Source of the DNA: Bordetella parapertussis
GTDB taxonomy: Bacteria > Pseudomonadota > Gammaproteobacteria > Burkholderiales > SG8-41
Direction of reading: 5' to 3'
DNA length: 64,000 bases
Assembly: GCA_945861275.1 (NCBI GenBank)
Contig: CAMATZ010000032.1
Coordinates: 1-64,000, forward strand
In this document: positions 54,464-63,061 of the stretch, piece by piece
Layout: each line of letters begins with the position of its first letter
Position numbering within the stretch: the stretch's first letter is position 1
Program-made: the position numbers and the translations under genes
Notes under the pieces: model-generated
Databases searched by the model: none
Told to the model about the DNA's origin: nothing
Seen by the model: the letters and a program-made list of their open reading frames with translations, nothing else

Positions 54464-55651
54464 ATGCGATTGTTTCAATACTTGATGACAGCGTCTCGTG
54501 CGGGCGTGTTCGCCGCGCTATCGATGACCATGCTATTGCAGGTGCAACCTGCAGTCGCCCAAGCACCCCCAATGCAAACCTGCCAACTCGGCGACCTCAC
54601 GCTGGAAAGCGGCGAAGTCATCCGCGACTTTCGCATGACCTACATCACCGCGGGAACCCTGAACGCCGACAAGAGCAACGCGATCCTCTCCATTCACGGA
54701 TTGCAGGGCAATCGCAACAGCCAGTCGGCCTGGACGAGGCCGGGCGGGGCTTTCGATACCAAGCGTTACTTTGTGATTCAACCCGACACGCTGGGTGCGG
54801 CGTCCACCGATCCGAATGCAACGACTTCACCGACGCGCTCCGGTTTGAACATGTCGTTTCCGCGCTTTAACATTCGCGATATGGTAAAGGCCGAGCACCG
54901 CATGCTGACCGAGTGCCTGGGCATCAAGCGCCTGGTGGCGGTTGCCGGCAGTTCGATGGGCGGCATTGAGACCCTGCAGTGGGCGGTGAGCTTTCCTGAT
55001 TTCATGGCGATCGCGATACCGCAGACGCCGATGGCACGCGGCAACCGGCAGGGCAATTTCATCTGGGAATCGATACGCCAGGCCATCATGCTTGATCCGA
55101 AATGGCAGGAAGGCAATTACCCGAACGACGATCCGCCGCGCGCGGGCATCGGTGTGGGTCTGCAAATCCAGACCGTTGTCGGTTGGTCCGCTGCGGGCTT
55201 CGAAGAGGCGTTCGCCACGCGCGAGCAGGTGCATGCGTTTCACGCGGCGAGCGCCAGGACGGTGGGCAACAATGTGCAGGCGCGCGACTGGATTTACCGC
55301 AGTTGGGCGATTCAGAGTCACGACATCGGGCAGACGCCGGGATTCAATGGCGATCTGGCGGCCGCGGCGCGTTCGATACGCGCGCGGGTGCTGATGTTCC
55401 CGAATTGTCAGGATCAGTTGCACCCGCCGCGCGAGGGCGGGGTGCTCGAAGCGATGCAGCACATCCCTGTCGCGAAGCTGGTCGACTACGATGACATAGG
55501 CGGGCATCGCGCGTCCAGCGGCGCACGCGCGCTGGCGACGTTTGCCACCGAGGTTCGCGACCTGCTCAGGCGCGTCGAGGACGGCAGGCCGGGCATCAAT
55601 GGGCCGCGTCTTCCCAGGAATTTCGCACGCGCGGATTATTGTCCGCGTTGA
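54464..55651 (+). CDS. Exported alpha/beta hydrolase, homoserine O-acetyltransferase-like
   Basis: A 395-residue protein with a signal peptide (ASRAGVFAALSMTMLLQVQPAVAQ) and a HAT/MetX-like alpha/beta hydrolase fold. The nucleophile elbow is G162-S-S164-M-G166 in VAGSSMGGIETLQWAVSFP; 'AILSIHGLQGNRNSQ' forms the oxyanion-side loop. Most true acetyltransferases are cytosolic, so an exported hydrolase or esterase is more likely. ATG 54464 follows GGAGGAAATTCT. The acid and His of the triad are plausible in CQDQLHPP and GGHRA. Substrate unknown. Confidence 0.85.
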   Translation: MRLFQYLMTASRAGVFAALSMTMLLQVQPAVAQAPPMQTCQLGDLTLESGEVIRDFRMTYITAGTLNADKSNAILSIHGLQGNRNSQSAWTRPGGAFDTKRYFVIQPDTLGAASTDPNATTSPTRSGLNMSFPRFNIRDMVKAEHRMLTECLGIKRLVAVAGSSMGGIETLQWAVSFPDFMAIAIPQTPMARGNRQGNFIWESIRQAIMLDPKWQEGNYPNDDPPRAGIGVGLQIQTVVGWSAAGFEEAFATREQVHAFHAASARTVGNNVQARDWIYRSWAIQSHDIGQTPGFNGDLAAAARSIRARVLMFPNCQDQLHPPREGGVLEAMQHIPVAKLVDYDDIGGHRASSGARALATFATEVRDLLRRVEDGRPGINGPRLPRNFARADYCPR

Positions 55652-55709
55652 GCAACAACAAGCGCCTTGTTCATCAGGTGGCGTTACTGAGCACGGAGAA
55701 CCCACTGCC

Positions 55710-56321
55710 ATGAAACTCTACATCACCGAAGGCTCTCCCTACGCACGCATCGCGCGCATCGTAATAGTCGAGAAGGGGCTGGAAAGCCGCGTGGAAATCA
55801 TCCTCGCGCAAACACGCAGTGCGAACAGCCCGTACTATCACATCAATCCGTCGGGTCGCGTGCCCTATCTCATGCGTGACGACGGTGTCGGGTTGGAGGA
55901 ATCCGCGCTGATCTGCGCCTACCTCGATCAACTGGACGGTAAGCCCGCCTTCAAGGTGCCGGCGGGAGAAGCAGGCTGGGAAGCGCGCCGTCTCGAAGCC
56001 TTGGCGCGCAGCATGGCGGATGGCCTCGCGGTGTGGAGCCGCGAAAATGCGCGGCCCGAAAATGAGCGCTCGCAGACGACCATCAGGCACGAAACCGCGC
56101 GCAGCGCACGCATGATTGACCTGTGGGAAGCCGGGATTGATCATCCGTGGATGCGTGGCCCACTCAACATGGCGCAGATCACCCTCGCCTGCGCCCTCGG
56201 CATGGAAGCCCGCAATCCCGATCTGCAGTGGCGGCCGGGGCATCCGAAATTGTGTGATTGGTTTGAGCGGATTGCCGTGCGAGCGTCGTTTGTGGCGACT
56301 GCGGCGCTGTCGCGCCGGTAA
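55710..56321 (+). CDS. Glutathione S-transferase family protein
   Basis: A 203-residue GST with an N-terminal thioredoxin-like domain (MKLYITEGSPYARIARIVIVEKGLESRVEII; Ser in SPYAR as the likely glutathione-activating residue), 'NPSGRVPYLMRDDGVGLEESALICAYLDQL' for the glutathione site, and an all-helical C-terminal domain. GGAGA lies upstream of ATG 55710; a longer frame starting at 55542 reads back into the hydrolase gene and is not used. Role in detoxification or a catabolic isomerisation is open. Confidence 0.9.
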   Translation: MKLYITEGSPYARIARIVIVEKGLESRVEIILAQTRSANSPYYHINPSGRVPYLMRDDGVGLEESALICAYLDQLDGKPAFKVPAGEAGWEARRLEALARSMADGLAVWSRENARPENERSQTTIRHETARSARMIDLWEAGIDHPWMRGPLNMAQITLACALGMEARNPDLQWRPGHPKLCDWFERIAVRASFVATAALSRR

Positions 56322-56390
56322 GCAACGGAACAACATGCGCTTGCACCGCGGCCCGGCCAACTTGATTCTGGTTCGCGCTTAACATCGATA

Positions 56391-56452
56391 GACAGGATGA
56401 ACAGGATTAACAGGATGGAGGTTTTTATCCTGTGCATCCTGTTAATCCTGTC
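56391..56452. repeat. Inverted repeat built of ATCCTGT units
   Basis: Three tandem units of AGGAT-type sequence (56391-56416, beginning GACAGGATGAACAGGAT) face three ATCCTGT units (56427-56452) around a short loop. Mismatches occur only in the two-base spacers. It lies between the GST and hydrolase genes. Confidence 0.88.
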
Positions 56453-56569
56453 GAAATGTGCTTGAGGTTGGCTATGCGTAAAACGCGACTGATGTGGTTC
56501 CTTCGTCACCGGCATCCTACCAACTACAACGCTTAAAATAGCGACATTGAAACCAAAGCGGAGCGCTTC

Positions 56570-57385
56570 ATGCCCACAGCACATGTAGCTGATGACCTGG
56601 ATATGCATTACGTGGTTGATGATTTCACCGATCCGTGGCGCAAGCCGGAAACCATTTTGTTGCTTCACGGCAATGCCGAAAGCGGCGCCATGTGGTTCGG
56701 CTGGGTGCCGCACCTTGCGCGCCACTTTCGCGTGGTTCGTCCTGACATGCGTGGCTTTGGCGCGTCCACGCCCATGCCACGCAGCTATCCGTGGGCGCTG
56801 GACGGCGTCGTCGATGACTTTGCAAATCTCATGCAGCAACTGGGCATCGAGCGCTACCATCTGCTTGGCGCGAAAATCGCCGGCACCATTGCAAGGCGCT
56901 TTGCCGCGCGCTACGCAGAGCGCGTGCTGACGCTCACGCTGGTGGGCACACCGCCGCCGCGCCGCGATCACCAGCCCGGCACCCTCGATGCCTGGCTTGC
57001 GCTGATCGAACGCGAAGGCGTGGCAAGCTGGGCGCACAGCACCATGGCGGGCCGCCTCGGCAGCAACTTTCCGCCGCAGGGTCTCGCGTGGTGGGCGAGC
57101 AATCTGATGGGGCGCACGGCAAAATCAACAGCGCTGGGATTTATGTCTACGATACCGAGCTGGGATGTTGCCGCGGATTTGCCGCACATCAAATGCCCGA
57201 CACTGGTGATCACCACCGAGGGCAGTGCGCTGGGTTCGGTGGAGGAAATGCGTACGTGGCAGCAGAAGATTCCAAATTCCTCACTGCTTGCGCTGCCGGG
57301 CGATTCATTTCATGTTGCTGCGACGGACGCGGACCGCTGTGCGCAGGAAGTGCGGGATTTTATTTTACGTACGCGCATTGTGTAA
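56570..57385 (+). CDS. Alpha/beta hydrolase with Lys in the nucleophile elbow
   Basis: A 271-residue alpha/beta hydrolase fold protein: 'ETILLLHGNAESGAMWFGWVPHLARHFRVVRPDMRGFGAST' gives the oxyanion and early strand features. At the nucleophile elbow, where GxSxG is expected, the sequence is G100-A-K102-I-A104-G, so Ser is replaced by Lys. The later acid and His positions look normal (ITTEGSALG..., DSFHVAATDAD). A small clan of hydrolase-fold proteins with GAK motifs exists, so this may be a non-hydrolytic or metal-independent lyase. It stands alone. Confidence 0.85.
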   Translation: MPTAHVADDLDMHYVVDDFTDPWRKPETILLLHGNAESGAMWFGWVPHLARHFRVVRPDMRGFGASTPMPRSYPWALDGVVDDFANLMQQLGIERYHLLGAKIAGTIARRFAARYAERVLTLTLVGTPPPRRDHQPGTLDAWLALIEREGVASWAHSTMAGRLGSNFPPQGLAWWASNLMGRTAKSTALGFMSTIPSWDVAADLPHIKCPTLVITTEGSALGSVEEMRTWQQKIPNSSLLALPGDSFHVAATDADRCAQEVRDFILRTRIV

Positions 57386-57439
57386 TAGATAATATAAAAC
57401 AAATACTGGTATAACTTCCTGTGCCTGCGCAAAAAATGC

Positions 57440-57550
57440 GTAGGTTGGGCTGAGCTTGCGAAGCCCAACACAAGGGCACGGCACGAAATGCGAATGACGC
57501 GGGATCAGCAGCATCGCGATGTTGGGCTTCGCAGGCTCAGCCCAACCTAC
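57440..57550. repeat. Inverted repeat, GTAGGTTGGGCTGAG type
   Basis: Two 31-base arms (57440-57470 and 57520-57550), starting GTAGGTTGGGCTGAGC, match at 30 positions. This belongs to a common class of intergenic palindromes in proteobacteria. It lies between the hydrolase gene and the dehydrogenase operon. Confidence 0.9.
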
Positions 57551-57590
57551 ACGTGCTAAACGTGGCGGTTCATCAAAAGGGAGATCGAGC

Positions 57591-58250
57591 ATGACAGACT
57601 ACGAAAACAACAGCCGGCGTAAAGCGCTAAAGGGCGTCGCGGCGATGGGTGCTGCAGCAGCATTGCCGGCAGGCATGTTGCCACCCGGAGTGGCTCGTGC
57701 GGCGGACGCGGCGCCGCAACGCGGCGCACTGCAGGCGCTCACCGCCGGCGAATCCGCTATTCTCGAAGCCATCGTCGCGCGACTCATTCCCAGTGACGCA
57801 AGCGGGCCGGGTGCGAAGGAAGCGCGTGCCGCCGACTATATAGACCGTTCACTTGCGGGGGCGCTGGCCGGTTCACGCAAGGCGTACGCGGCCGGGCTTG
57901 CGGCGCTGGATGCTTACGCGCAATCGAGCAAGGGTGCTGCTTTCGCTACGCTGTCGCCTACCGATCAGGATGAATTGTTGACCGCGATGCAAAAGAACGC
58001 CGCCAAAGGTTTCACGCCGAACTCGGCGGCATTTTTTAATCTGCTGCGCAACCACACCCTGCAGGGCACGTTTTGCGATCCGTTTTATGGCGGCAATGCC
58101 AACTTCGTGGGTTGGGACATGATCGGCTATCCCGGCATACGCATGGCGGTGGCGCCGGAGGAACAGCGTCTCGGCGTGAAGGTGAAGCCGCACCGTCAAT
58201 CGGCCTATGCGGATCCGATGTTCGCGAAGGGAGGCGGTAATGGCCATTAA
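57591..58250 (+). CDS. Gluconate 2-dehydrogenase subunit 3 family protein
   Basis: A 219-residue small subunit of a membrane-associated GMC dehydrogenase. The N-terminus is a Tat-like signal (NSRRKALKGVAAMGAAAALPAGM) and the mature part holds the conserved 'LTAGESAILEAIVARLIPSDASGPGAKEARAADYIDRSLAG' and FFNLLRNHTLQGTFCDPFYGGNANFVGWDMIGYPG. The large subunit follows at once (11-base overlap), and is presumably carried to the periplasm with it. The cytochrome c subunit usual in such complexes is not in the window. Confidence 0.9.
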   Translation: MTDYENNSRRKALKGVAAMGAAAALPAGMLPPGVARAADAAPQRGALQALTAGESAILEAIVARLIPSDASGPGAKEARAADYIDRSLAGALAGSRKAYAAGLAALDAYAQSSKGAAFATLSPTDQDELLTAMQKNAAKGFTPNSAAFFNLLRNHTLQGTFCDPFYGGNANFVGWDMIGYPGIRMAVAPEEQRLGVKVKPHRQSAYADPMFAKGGGNGH

Positions 58251-59946
58251 TCTGAAGAAGACCGATGTGGTGGTGGTCGGACTGGGTGCGGTCGGCGGCG
58301 TTGCGGTGTTGCCGCTGGCGCGCGCTGGCTGTGAAGTGATCGGGTTGGAGGCAGGCGCGTGGCTGTCCGCAAAAGATTTTGCACCGGATGAAATCAGCAA
58401 TAACTTTCGTGGCTGGCCCAAGTCGGTGCAGAAGGCGAATCGGGAAATTCCCACGCATCGTCCGAACGACAAGGCACCTTACTCGCCGCGTTTTCCGCTG
58501 CATCCGATGATGAATGCGGTGGGCGGCACCTCGCTGCACTATTGGGCGCAGAGCTGGCGGCTGAATCCGTGGGACTTCAAAACGGTGAGCGAGACCACCC
58601 GGCGTTATGGCGCATCGCGCATACCGCAAGGCTCGACGGTGGAGGATTGGCCGTTTGGTCTCGACGAACTGGAATCCTATTACGACAAGGTGGAGCAAGA
58701 AGTCGGCATTTCCGGCAAAGCGGGCAACATCAATGGCCGGATTGATCCGGCGGGCAACATATTCGAGGGTCCGCGCAGGCGCGAGTTTCCCATGCCGCCG
58801 TTGCGCGGCACCGAGTTCACCGAACGCATGGGCGCAGCGGCCAGGCGCTTGGGCTGGCATCCGTTTCCGGGGCCGGCAGCGATCAACTCGCAGGTCTACG
58901 ACGGGCGCCCGGGCTGCGTGTATCACGGCTATTGCAACCGCGGCGGTTGTCATATCCATGCCAAAAATTCCACAGCGGTCAGCACCATCCCGCGCGCGCA
59001 GAAGACCGGTCGGCTCAAGGTCGTCGATCAGGCGCACGTCACCACCATCGCGGTCGATGAACGCACGGGGCGCGTCAGCGGTGTGAACTATCTCAAAGGC
59101 GGACAGGAATATTTTCAGCCGGCTGACGTGGTGCTGCTGGGGAGCTACACCTACGAAAACGTGCGTCTCATGCTGCTGTCGAAATCAAAGCCCTTTCCGA
59201 ACGGTCTTGCAAACAACAATGGTCAAGTAGGGCGGCATTATTTCACGCACAACACGGCTTCGACGCTCACGGCGCTGTTTCCGTTCGACATCAACGCCTG
59301 GTACGGTATGCCGGCGCAGGGCGTGGCGGTCGACAACTACGCCGACGACAACTTTGATCATTCAAATCTCGATTTCATCGGCGGTGGCAATATGTGGGTG
59401 TACTCCGACCGCCGGCCCATCGTCGCGGCCAGCATGAGCACCTTCGGCAAAGCGCCGACGTGGGGCGCGGGATGGAAATCGTTCGTGCGCCAGAACGCCG
59501 ACCGCTGGAACCTCGCTTACATCCAGAAAAGCACGCTGCCATTCGAAGACAACTATCTCGACCTCGATCCCACGGTGAAAGACCCGCTCGGGTTTCCGGT
59601 CACGCGCATTACCGCCGACTTCAAGGACAACGACAAGCGCATCGGCGCTTACATGCAGGACCGCATGACGCAATGGTTCAATGAGGCGGGTGCGATCGCC
59701 ATCGCGCGCGGCCCGGCCGGCACCATGGGGCCATCCACGCACGCCTATGGCGGCACGCGCATGGGTGACAACAAGGACACCAATGTCGTCAATCGCTGGG
59801 GCTTTGCGCACGAAGTGCCCAATCTTGGCATCATCGGCGCATCGGTGATGGGCACCAGCGGCTCGCACAATCCGACGCTGACCGCGCAGGCGCTGGGGTG
59901 GCGGACGGCGGAGTACTTGGCGAAGTCGTGGAAATCGATCGTATGA
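58240..59946 (+). CDS. GMC family oxidoreductase (large subunit of dehydrogenase)
   Basis: A 568-residue FAD enzyme. The dinucleotide motif is TDVVVVGLGAVGGVAVLPLARAG; 'NAVGGTSLHYWAQSWRLN' is the conserved GGT(S) segment; the catalytic His-Asn region is 'GASVMGTSGSHNPTLTAQALGWRTAEYL' near the C-terminus. It lacks a signal peptide and would be exported with the small subunit. ATG 58240 overlaps the upstream stop. Sugar, sugar acid or alcohol oxidation is likely; exact substrate unknown. Confidence 0.92.
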   Translation: MAINLKKTDVVVVGLGAVGGVAVLPLARAGCEVIGLEAGAWLSAKDFAPDEISNNFRGWPKSVQKANREIPTHRPNDKAPYSPRFPLHPMMNAVGGTSLHYWAQSWRLNPWDFKTVSETTRRYGASRIPQGSTVEDWPFGLDELESYYDKVEQEVGISGKAGNINGRIDPAGNIFEGPRRREFPMPPLRGTEFTERMGAAARRLGWHPFPGPAAINSQVYDGRPGCVYHGYCNRGGCHIHAKNSTAVSTIPRAQKTGRLKVVDQAHVTTIAVDERTGRVSGVNYLKGGQEYFQPADVVLLGSYTYENVRLMLLSKSKPFPNGLANNNGQVGRHYFTHNTASTLTALFPFDINAWYGMPAQGVAVDNYADDNFDHSNLDFIGGGNMWVYSDRRPIVAASMSTFGKAPTWGAGWKSFVRQNADRWNLAYIQKSTLPFEDNYLDLDPTVKDPLGFPVTRITADFKDNDKRIGAYMQDRMTQWFNEAGAIAIARGPAGTMGPSTHAYGGTRMGDNKDTNVVNRWGFAHEVPNLGIIGASVMGTSGSHNPTLTAQALGWRTAEYLAKSWKSIV

Positions 59947-59967
59947 GATTGGGCAAGCGGCAGTGAA

Positions 59968-60447
59968 ATGATTACTGTGCGCCAGGCAGAGCTACGAGAC
60001 GAAGCGGCGGTGCTCGACGTGCTGCGGAAATCGATCACGGAATTGTGTGTTGCGGATCATGACGGCGATCCAGACGCGCTTGCCGCGTGGTTGTCGAACA
60101 AGACACCACAGAATTTCACCACCTGGCTTACTCATGCTGACTTCTTTTGTGTAGTCGCGCAGCGGGATGATCGTCTTTGTGGTGTTGCGCTGCTACACCG
60201 TAGCGGCAGGATAAGCCTGTGTTACCTCATGCCCGGCACGCAACGCGCGGGGATCGGCACGGCGATTTATCAGGCGCTTGAAGATCAGGCACGAGCGTGG
60301 GGTTTGCATACGCTAAAACTGGAGAGCACCGTCGCTGCCCGCCCCTTCTATGAACGCTGCGGCTTTCGGCGGGCGAGCGATGCCGGGGCCGCATTTGGAA
60401 AATCGCCTTCCGACTACTATGAGAAGCAACTGCGAACTTCGTCCTGA
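59968..60447 (+). CDS. GNAT family N-acetyltransferase
   Basis: A 159-residue acetyltransferase with the GNAT fold: 'ITVRQAELRDEAAVLDVLRKSI' at the N-terminus, 'RISLCYLMPGTQRAGIGTAIYQALEDQARAWG' (motif A, Q-R-A-G-I-G acetyl-CoA loop) and 'STVAARPFYERCGFRRA' (motif B). Acceptor substrate unknown. It begins 22 bases after the GMC gene and may be the last gene of that operon. Confidence 0.88.
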   Translation: MITVRQAELRDEAAVLDVLRKSITELCVADHDGDPDALAAWLSNKTPQNFTTWLTHADFFCVVAQRDDRLCGVALLHRSGRISLCYLMPGTQRAGIGTAIYQALEDQARAWGLHTLKLESTVAARPFYERCGFRRASDAGAAFGKSPSDYYEKQLRTSS

Positions 60448-60518
60448 CGCTTTGATGTTGCGCCTGGTGTCAGAAAATCATAATAAAAACAATAACTTAC
60501 AATAAGAAATCACAATCT

Positions 60519-60620
60519 GTGGATTCATATCTCGCTGATATTCCTGCACTGCTTGGCGACCCTGAATCGTTTGATGGCAAACTCAAGCGCGACATCAACG
60601 TCCCCACGAGCATCCCATGA
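60519..60620 (+). pseudogene. C-terminal remnant of an unidentified gene
   Basis: A frame from GTG 60519 (VDSYLADIPALLGDPESFDG, then KLKRDINVPTSIP) ends in a TGA that overlaps the next ATG (ATGA at 60617-60620). The overlap suggests it is the real 3' end of a gene whose 5' part is gone; the upstream bases are AT-rich intergenic sequence. Family not identified. Confidence 0.45.
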
Positions 60621-60976
60621 CGCTACCCCTCATCTCCACCGCCATCGTTGGCAGCCTGCCCAAACCGTCGTGGCTCGCTGCGAATTGGTACAGCATTGCG
60701 GGCAACTGGCGGTTGTCGGGCGAGGCGTTGCGCGAAGCGCAGGACGATGCGACCCGGCTTGCGGTGGTGGAGCAAATCGAGGCGGGCATCGATATCGTGT
60801 GCGATGGCGAGCAGCGGCGGCCCATGCACCACACTTATTTTCTCGCGCAGCTTGGCGGCATCGATTTCGCGACCCTGAAGCCGAAGTCGGTGCGCGCCGG
60901 CAAGCTCAAGCAGGACGTGCCACGGGTGATCGGCCCGCTCACGCTGCGCTCGCGGCTGACGCTCGACGATGTTTGA
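60617..60976 (+). pseudogene. Truncated MetE-like (cobalamin-independent methionine synthase) gene
   Basis: 119 residues matching the N-terminal third of stand-alone MetE C-domain relatives: STAIVGSLPKPSWLA, 'GEALREAQDDATRLAVVEQIEAGIDIVCDGEQRRP', 'YFLAQLGGIDFATLKPK'. The normal length is about 340 residues; here the frame stops at 60976, and the catalytic zinc ligands are lost. The 3' sequence belongs to a Bug gene, so a deletion joined two genes. Confidence 0.82.
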
Positions 60977-61046
60977 CGCGTTTCTGCTGGCCGATAGCGA
61001 GGCGGCCGGGAAAATCGTCAAGGCGGCGGGTATCAAGACGCAGTAA
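60969..61046 (+). pseudogene. C-terminal tail of a Bug receptor gene
   Basis: The frame MFDAFLLADSEAAGKIVKAA and GIKTQ, ending at TAA 61044-61046, is the characteristic last helix of Bug receptors (compare WKQIIVSAGIKTSP in the gene at 26245). The remaining nine-tenths of the gene are missing. It directly abuts the truncated MetE-like gene. Confidence 0.75.
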
Positions 61047-61071
61047 CGCGCCTGCATTCGCGCACGGCTAT

Positions 61072-62052
61072 TTATTTCGTGCGCAGCGATGCATCCAGTC
61101 CGCGCAACAACGGCAGGCATACATCAATCACCGGCGTGGCAATGCCGTACTCGCGCGCAAATGCCTGCGTTTGTCCCAGCAGGCCATCGATTTCGAGTGA
61201 CTTGCCCGCGAGCACGTCCTGGAACGTGGAGGGGCGCATGCCGGGTTTGCCGCGCGAGCGCAAGGCGACTTGCTGCACGTTGATCTCGCTGCTCATGTCC
61301 CAGCCGAGCCTGGCCGCCACCGCAAGGGTTTCGCTGATGATGCCGGCGGAAAGCCCGACCAGCGCATCATCGTTGGCGACACCCGTCGAATCAAGGCGCG
61401 TCAATGAACACAGCGTGTTGTTCGATGCGTTGTTGGCAAGCTTGCGGAAAATCTCGCGGCGGATGTCCGCGACGGCCAGGGTTTCGACACCGGTGGCGCT
61501 GACCAGGTCGACGATGGTTTTAAGCCGCGCGCTGGAGGATAAATCGGGTTCGCCGAACATCCAGCGGCTTTGCGCTGAAGTCACGATCACGCCGGGCGCG
61601 ACGACTTCGTTGGGCGAAGAGATCACTGAGCCGACTATGCGCTCGGGACGCACCTCGCGCCATAGCGCGCCATCCGGGTCGAGCAGCGGCAACGTGCCCT
61701 TGTTGCCGGGCAGGCCAATATTGAACCACCACGGTATGCCATTCATCAGAAACACCGCGCAACCGTCGGGTTTGATCAGTTTGCCGATGGCGGCAGCGGC
61801 GACCGACAGCGTTTGCGCTTTTAACGCAACGAACACGATGTCCTGCGCTGGCAGAGTCGCGGGGTTATCGGTGGCTGCCGCGGCTTTGCCGCCGATTTCG
61901 CGTCCGCCTGCCTTGAGCGTGATGCCGCGTTCGCGGATCGCGGCGAGGTGCGCGCCGCGCGTGACCAGCGACAGTTCGCAATTTTTTGCAGCGATCAATC
62001 GTGCGGCGAGATGTCCGCCGAGCGCACCCGCGCCAAAAACACAGACCTTCAT
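61072..62052 (-). CDS. Ketopantoate reductase family (PanE/ApbA) protein
   Basis: A 326-residue NADPH-dependent 2-oxoacid reductase-like protein. The Rossmann motif is MKVCVFGAGALGGHLAARLI. The catalytic Lys is in the REIFRKLANNASNNTLCSLTRLD helix, with Asn and Ser nearby, and the C-terminal domain has 'GKPGMRPSTFQDVLAGKSLEIDGLLGQ' (Lys/Glu/Asp substrate site). AAGGAAA precedes the ATG. Many such paralogs are not PanE itself but act on other 2-oxo acids; no panB or panC lies nearby. Confidence 0.9.
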   Translation of the reverse strand: MKVCVFGAGALGGHLAARLIAAKNCELSLVTRGAHLAAIRERGITLKAGGREIGGKAAAATDNPATLPAQDIVFVALKAQTLSVAAAAIGKLIKPDGCAVFLMNGIPWWFNIGLPGNKGTLPLLDPDGALWREVRPERIVGSVISSPNEVVAPGVIVTSAQSRWMFGEPDLSSSARLKTIVDLVSATGVETLAVADIRREIFRKLANNASNNTLCSLTRLDSTGVANDDALVGLSAGIISETLAVAARLGWDMSSEINVQQVALRSRGKPGMRPSTFQDVLAGKSLEIDGLLGQTQAFAREYGIATPVIDVCLPLLRGLDASLRTK

Positions 62053-62154
62053 GAGGCGTTTCCTTGCAATGTTGAATGACCCGGCATTTTAACGGATAAC
62101 TTGCGCCGCTCCCGCGCGGCAGCTAAGCTCACGCTGTCGTAAATCGGAGACGCG

Positions 62155-62916
62155 ATGCGAGCGCAGCAAAATTTGTTACGCGGGTTGCTGGTGGTGGCGC
62201 TGTTGTTAGCGGGGCTGGCGCGCGCACAGACGCAGTTCCTGTTGCTTGAAACCACTTTGCCTAACGCGACCTATTCGACCTTTGCGCTGGCCCAGGACGG
62301 CTCAAGTTTTTCGCCGGATAGCCCGGAAAACAAAGGGTTGCTTGACAAGGGATTCGGCTTCCCGGTGGGTGTGCGGCAGGTATTGGAGGGCTATGTATTT
62401 GCGCTGGCGCCCTCATCGCGCCTGCTGGTGCCGGTGCCGATGGGGTGGCGCGGTTTCGACGATGGCAAACGCACGCGGCTATTCACGCCGGCGGGCAATA
62501 TCGGCATCGTGCTCAACGCCATGCCGTTGGACAGCTTTGAATCCTGGGACGAGACGCGCGAAGAGGTATGGAAACACGCGCGCCTGACGGCCGCCGCGCG
62601 CGCCAAGAGAGACCCGCGTTATCAGGCGCGCCTGATCCGGCTCGCCAATGGCACTTTTGGCATGCGCGAATCCAATATTTACGAAGGTGAGGAAGATCCG
62701 TATTCATCGGTAATTCTGTTCCGCCAGCATCCCGAAAATCCGCGCATGGCGATACGCATGAATTTGTTCACGCCCGCCGCAGATTTCGACCGCTACCTGG
62801 GGCTCGCAGGACTGGTGATGAAAGACCTGCAGGGCGCGTTTATTCCCGTGGGGCTGGATAGGGATGCTTTCAATATCCCGCAGTCGAAAACACAGCCGGG
62901 CGGGATGAAGCCGTAG
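62155..62916 (+). CDS. Hypothetical exported protein
   Basis: A 253-residue protein with a signal peptide (QNLLRGLLVVALLLAGLARAQ). The mature sequence has beta-rich segments (FLLLETTLPNATYSTFALAQDGSSFSPD; YVFALAPSSRLLVPVPMGWRGFDDGK) and no motif I recognise. It probably acts in the periplasm. Divergent from the ketopantoate reductase-like gene. Confidence 0.7.
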   Translation: MRAQQNLLRGLLVVALLLAGLARAQTQFLLLETTLPNATYSTFALAQDGSSFSPDSPENKGLLDKGFGFPVGVRQVLEGYVFALAPSSRLLVPVPMGWRGFDDGKRTRLFTPAGNIGIVLNAMPLDSFESWDETREEVWKHARLTAAARAKRDPRYQARLIRLANGTFGMRESNIYEGEEDPYSSVILFRQHPENPRMAIRMNLFTPAADFDRYLGLAGLVMKDLQGAFIPVGLDRDAFNIPQSKTQPGGMKP

Positions 62917-62962
62917 GGCAAGGCGATGCGATTAGCCCGTACCGTGAGCCGCGCCGCACCCA

Positions 62963-63043
62963 GTAGCGTGCGCTGTGCGCGCGATCAACAGCAGCAGGCG
63001 TGGCGCGTGACGCGCGGTTCATCGCGCGCACAGCGCACGCTAC
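62963..63043. repeat. Inverted repeat, GTAGCGTGCGC family, copy 3
   Basis: Perfect 23-base arms (62963-62985 and 63021-63043), starting GTAGCGTGCGCTGTGCGC. Same family as the copies at 15136 and 26023. Confidence 0.9.
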
Positions 63044-63061
63044 AGTTCTCTACCTCGCTGG

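Noticed and set aside
60974..60976. UGA at the end of the MetE-like fragment as a Sec codon
   Set aside because: Downstream codons reach a stop within a few residues and do not resemble MetE; the other frame is a Bug tail.
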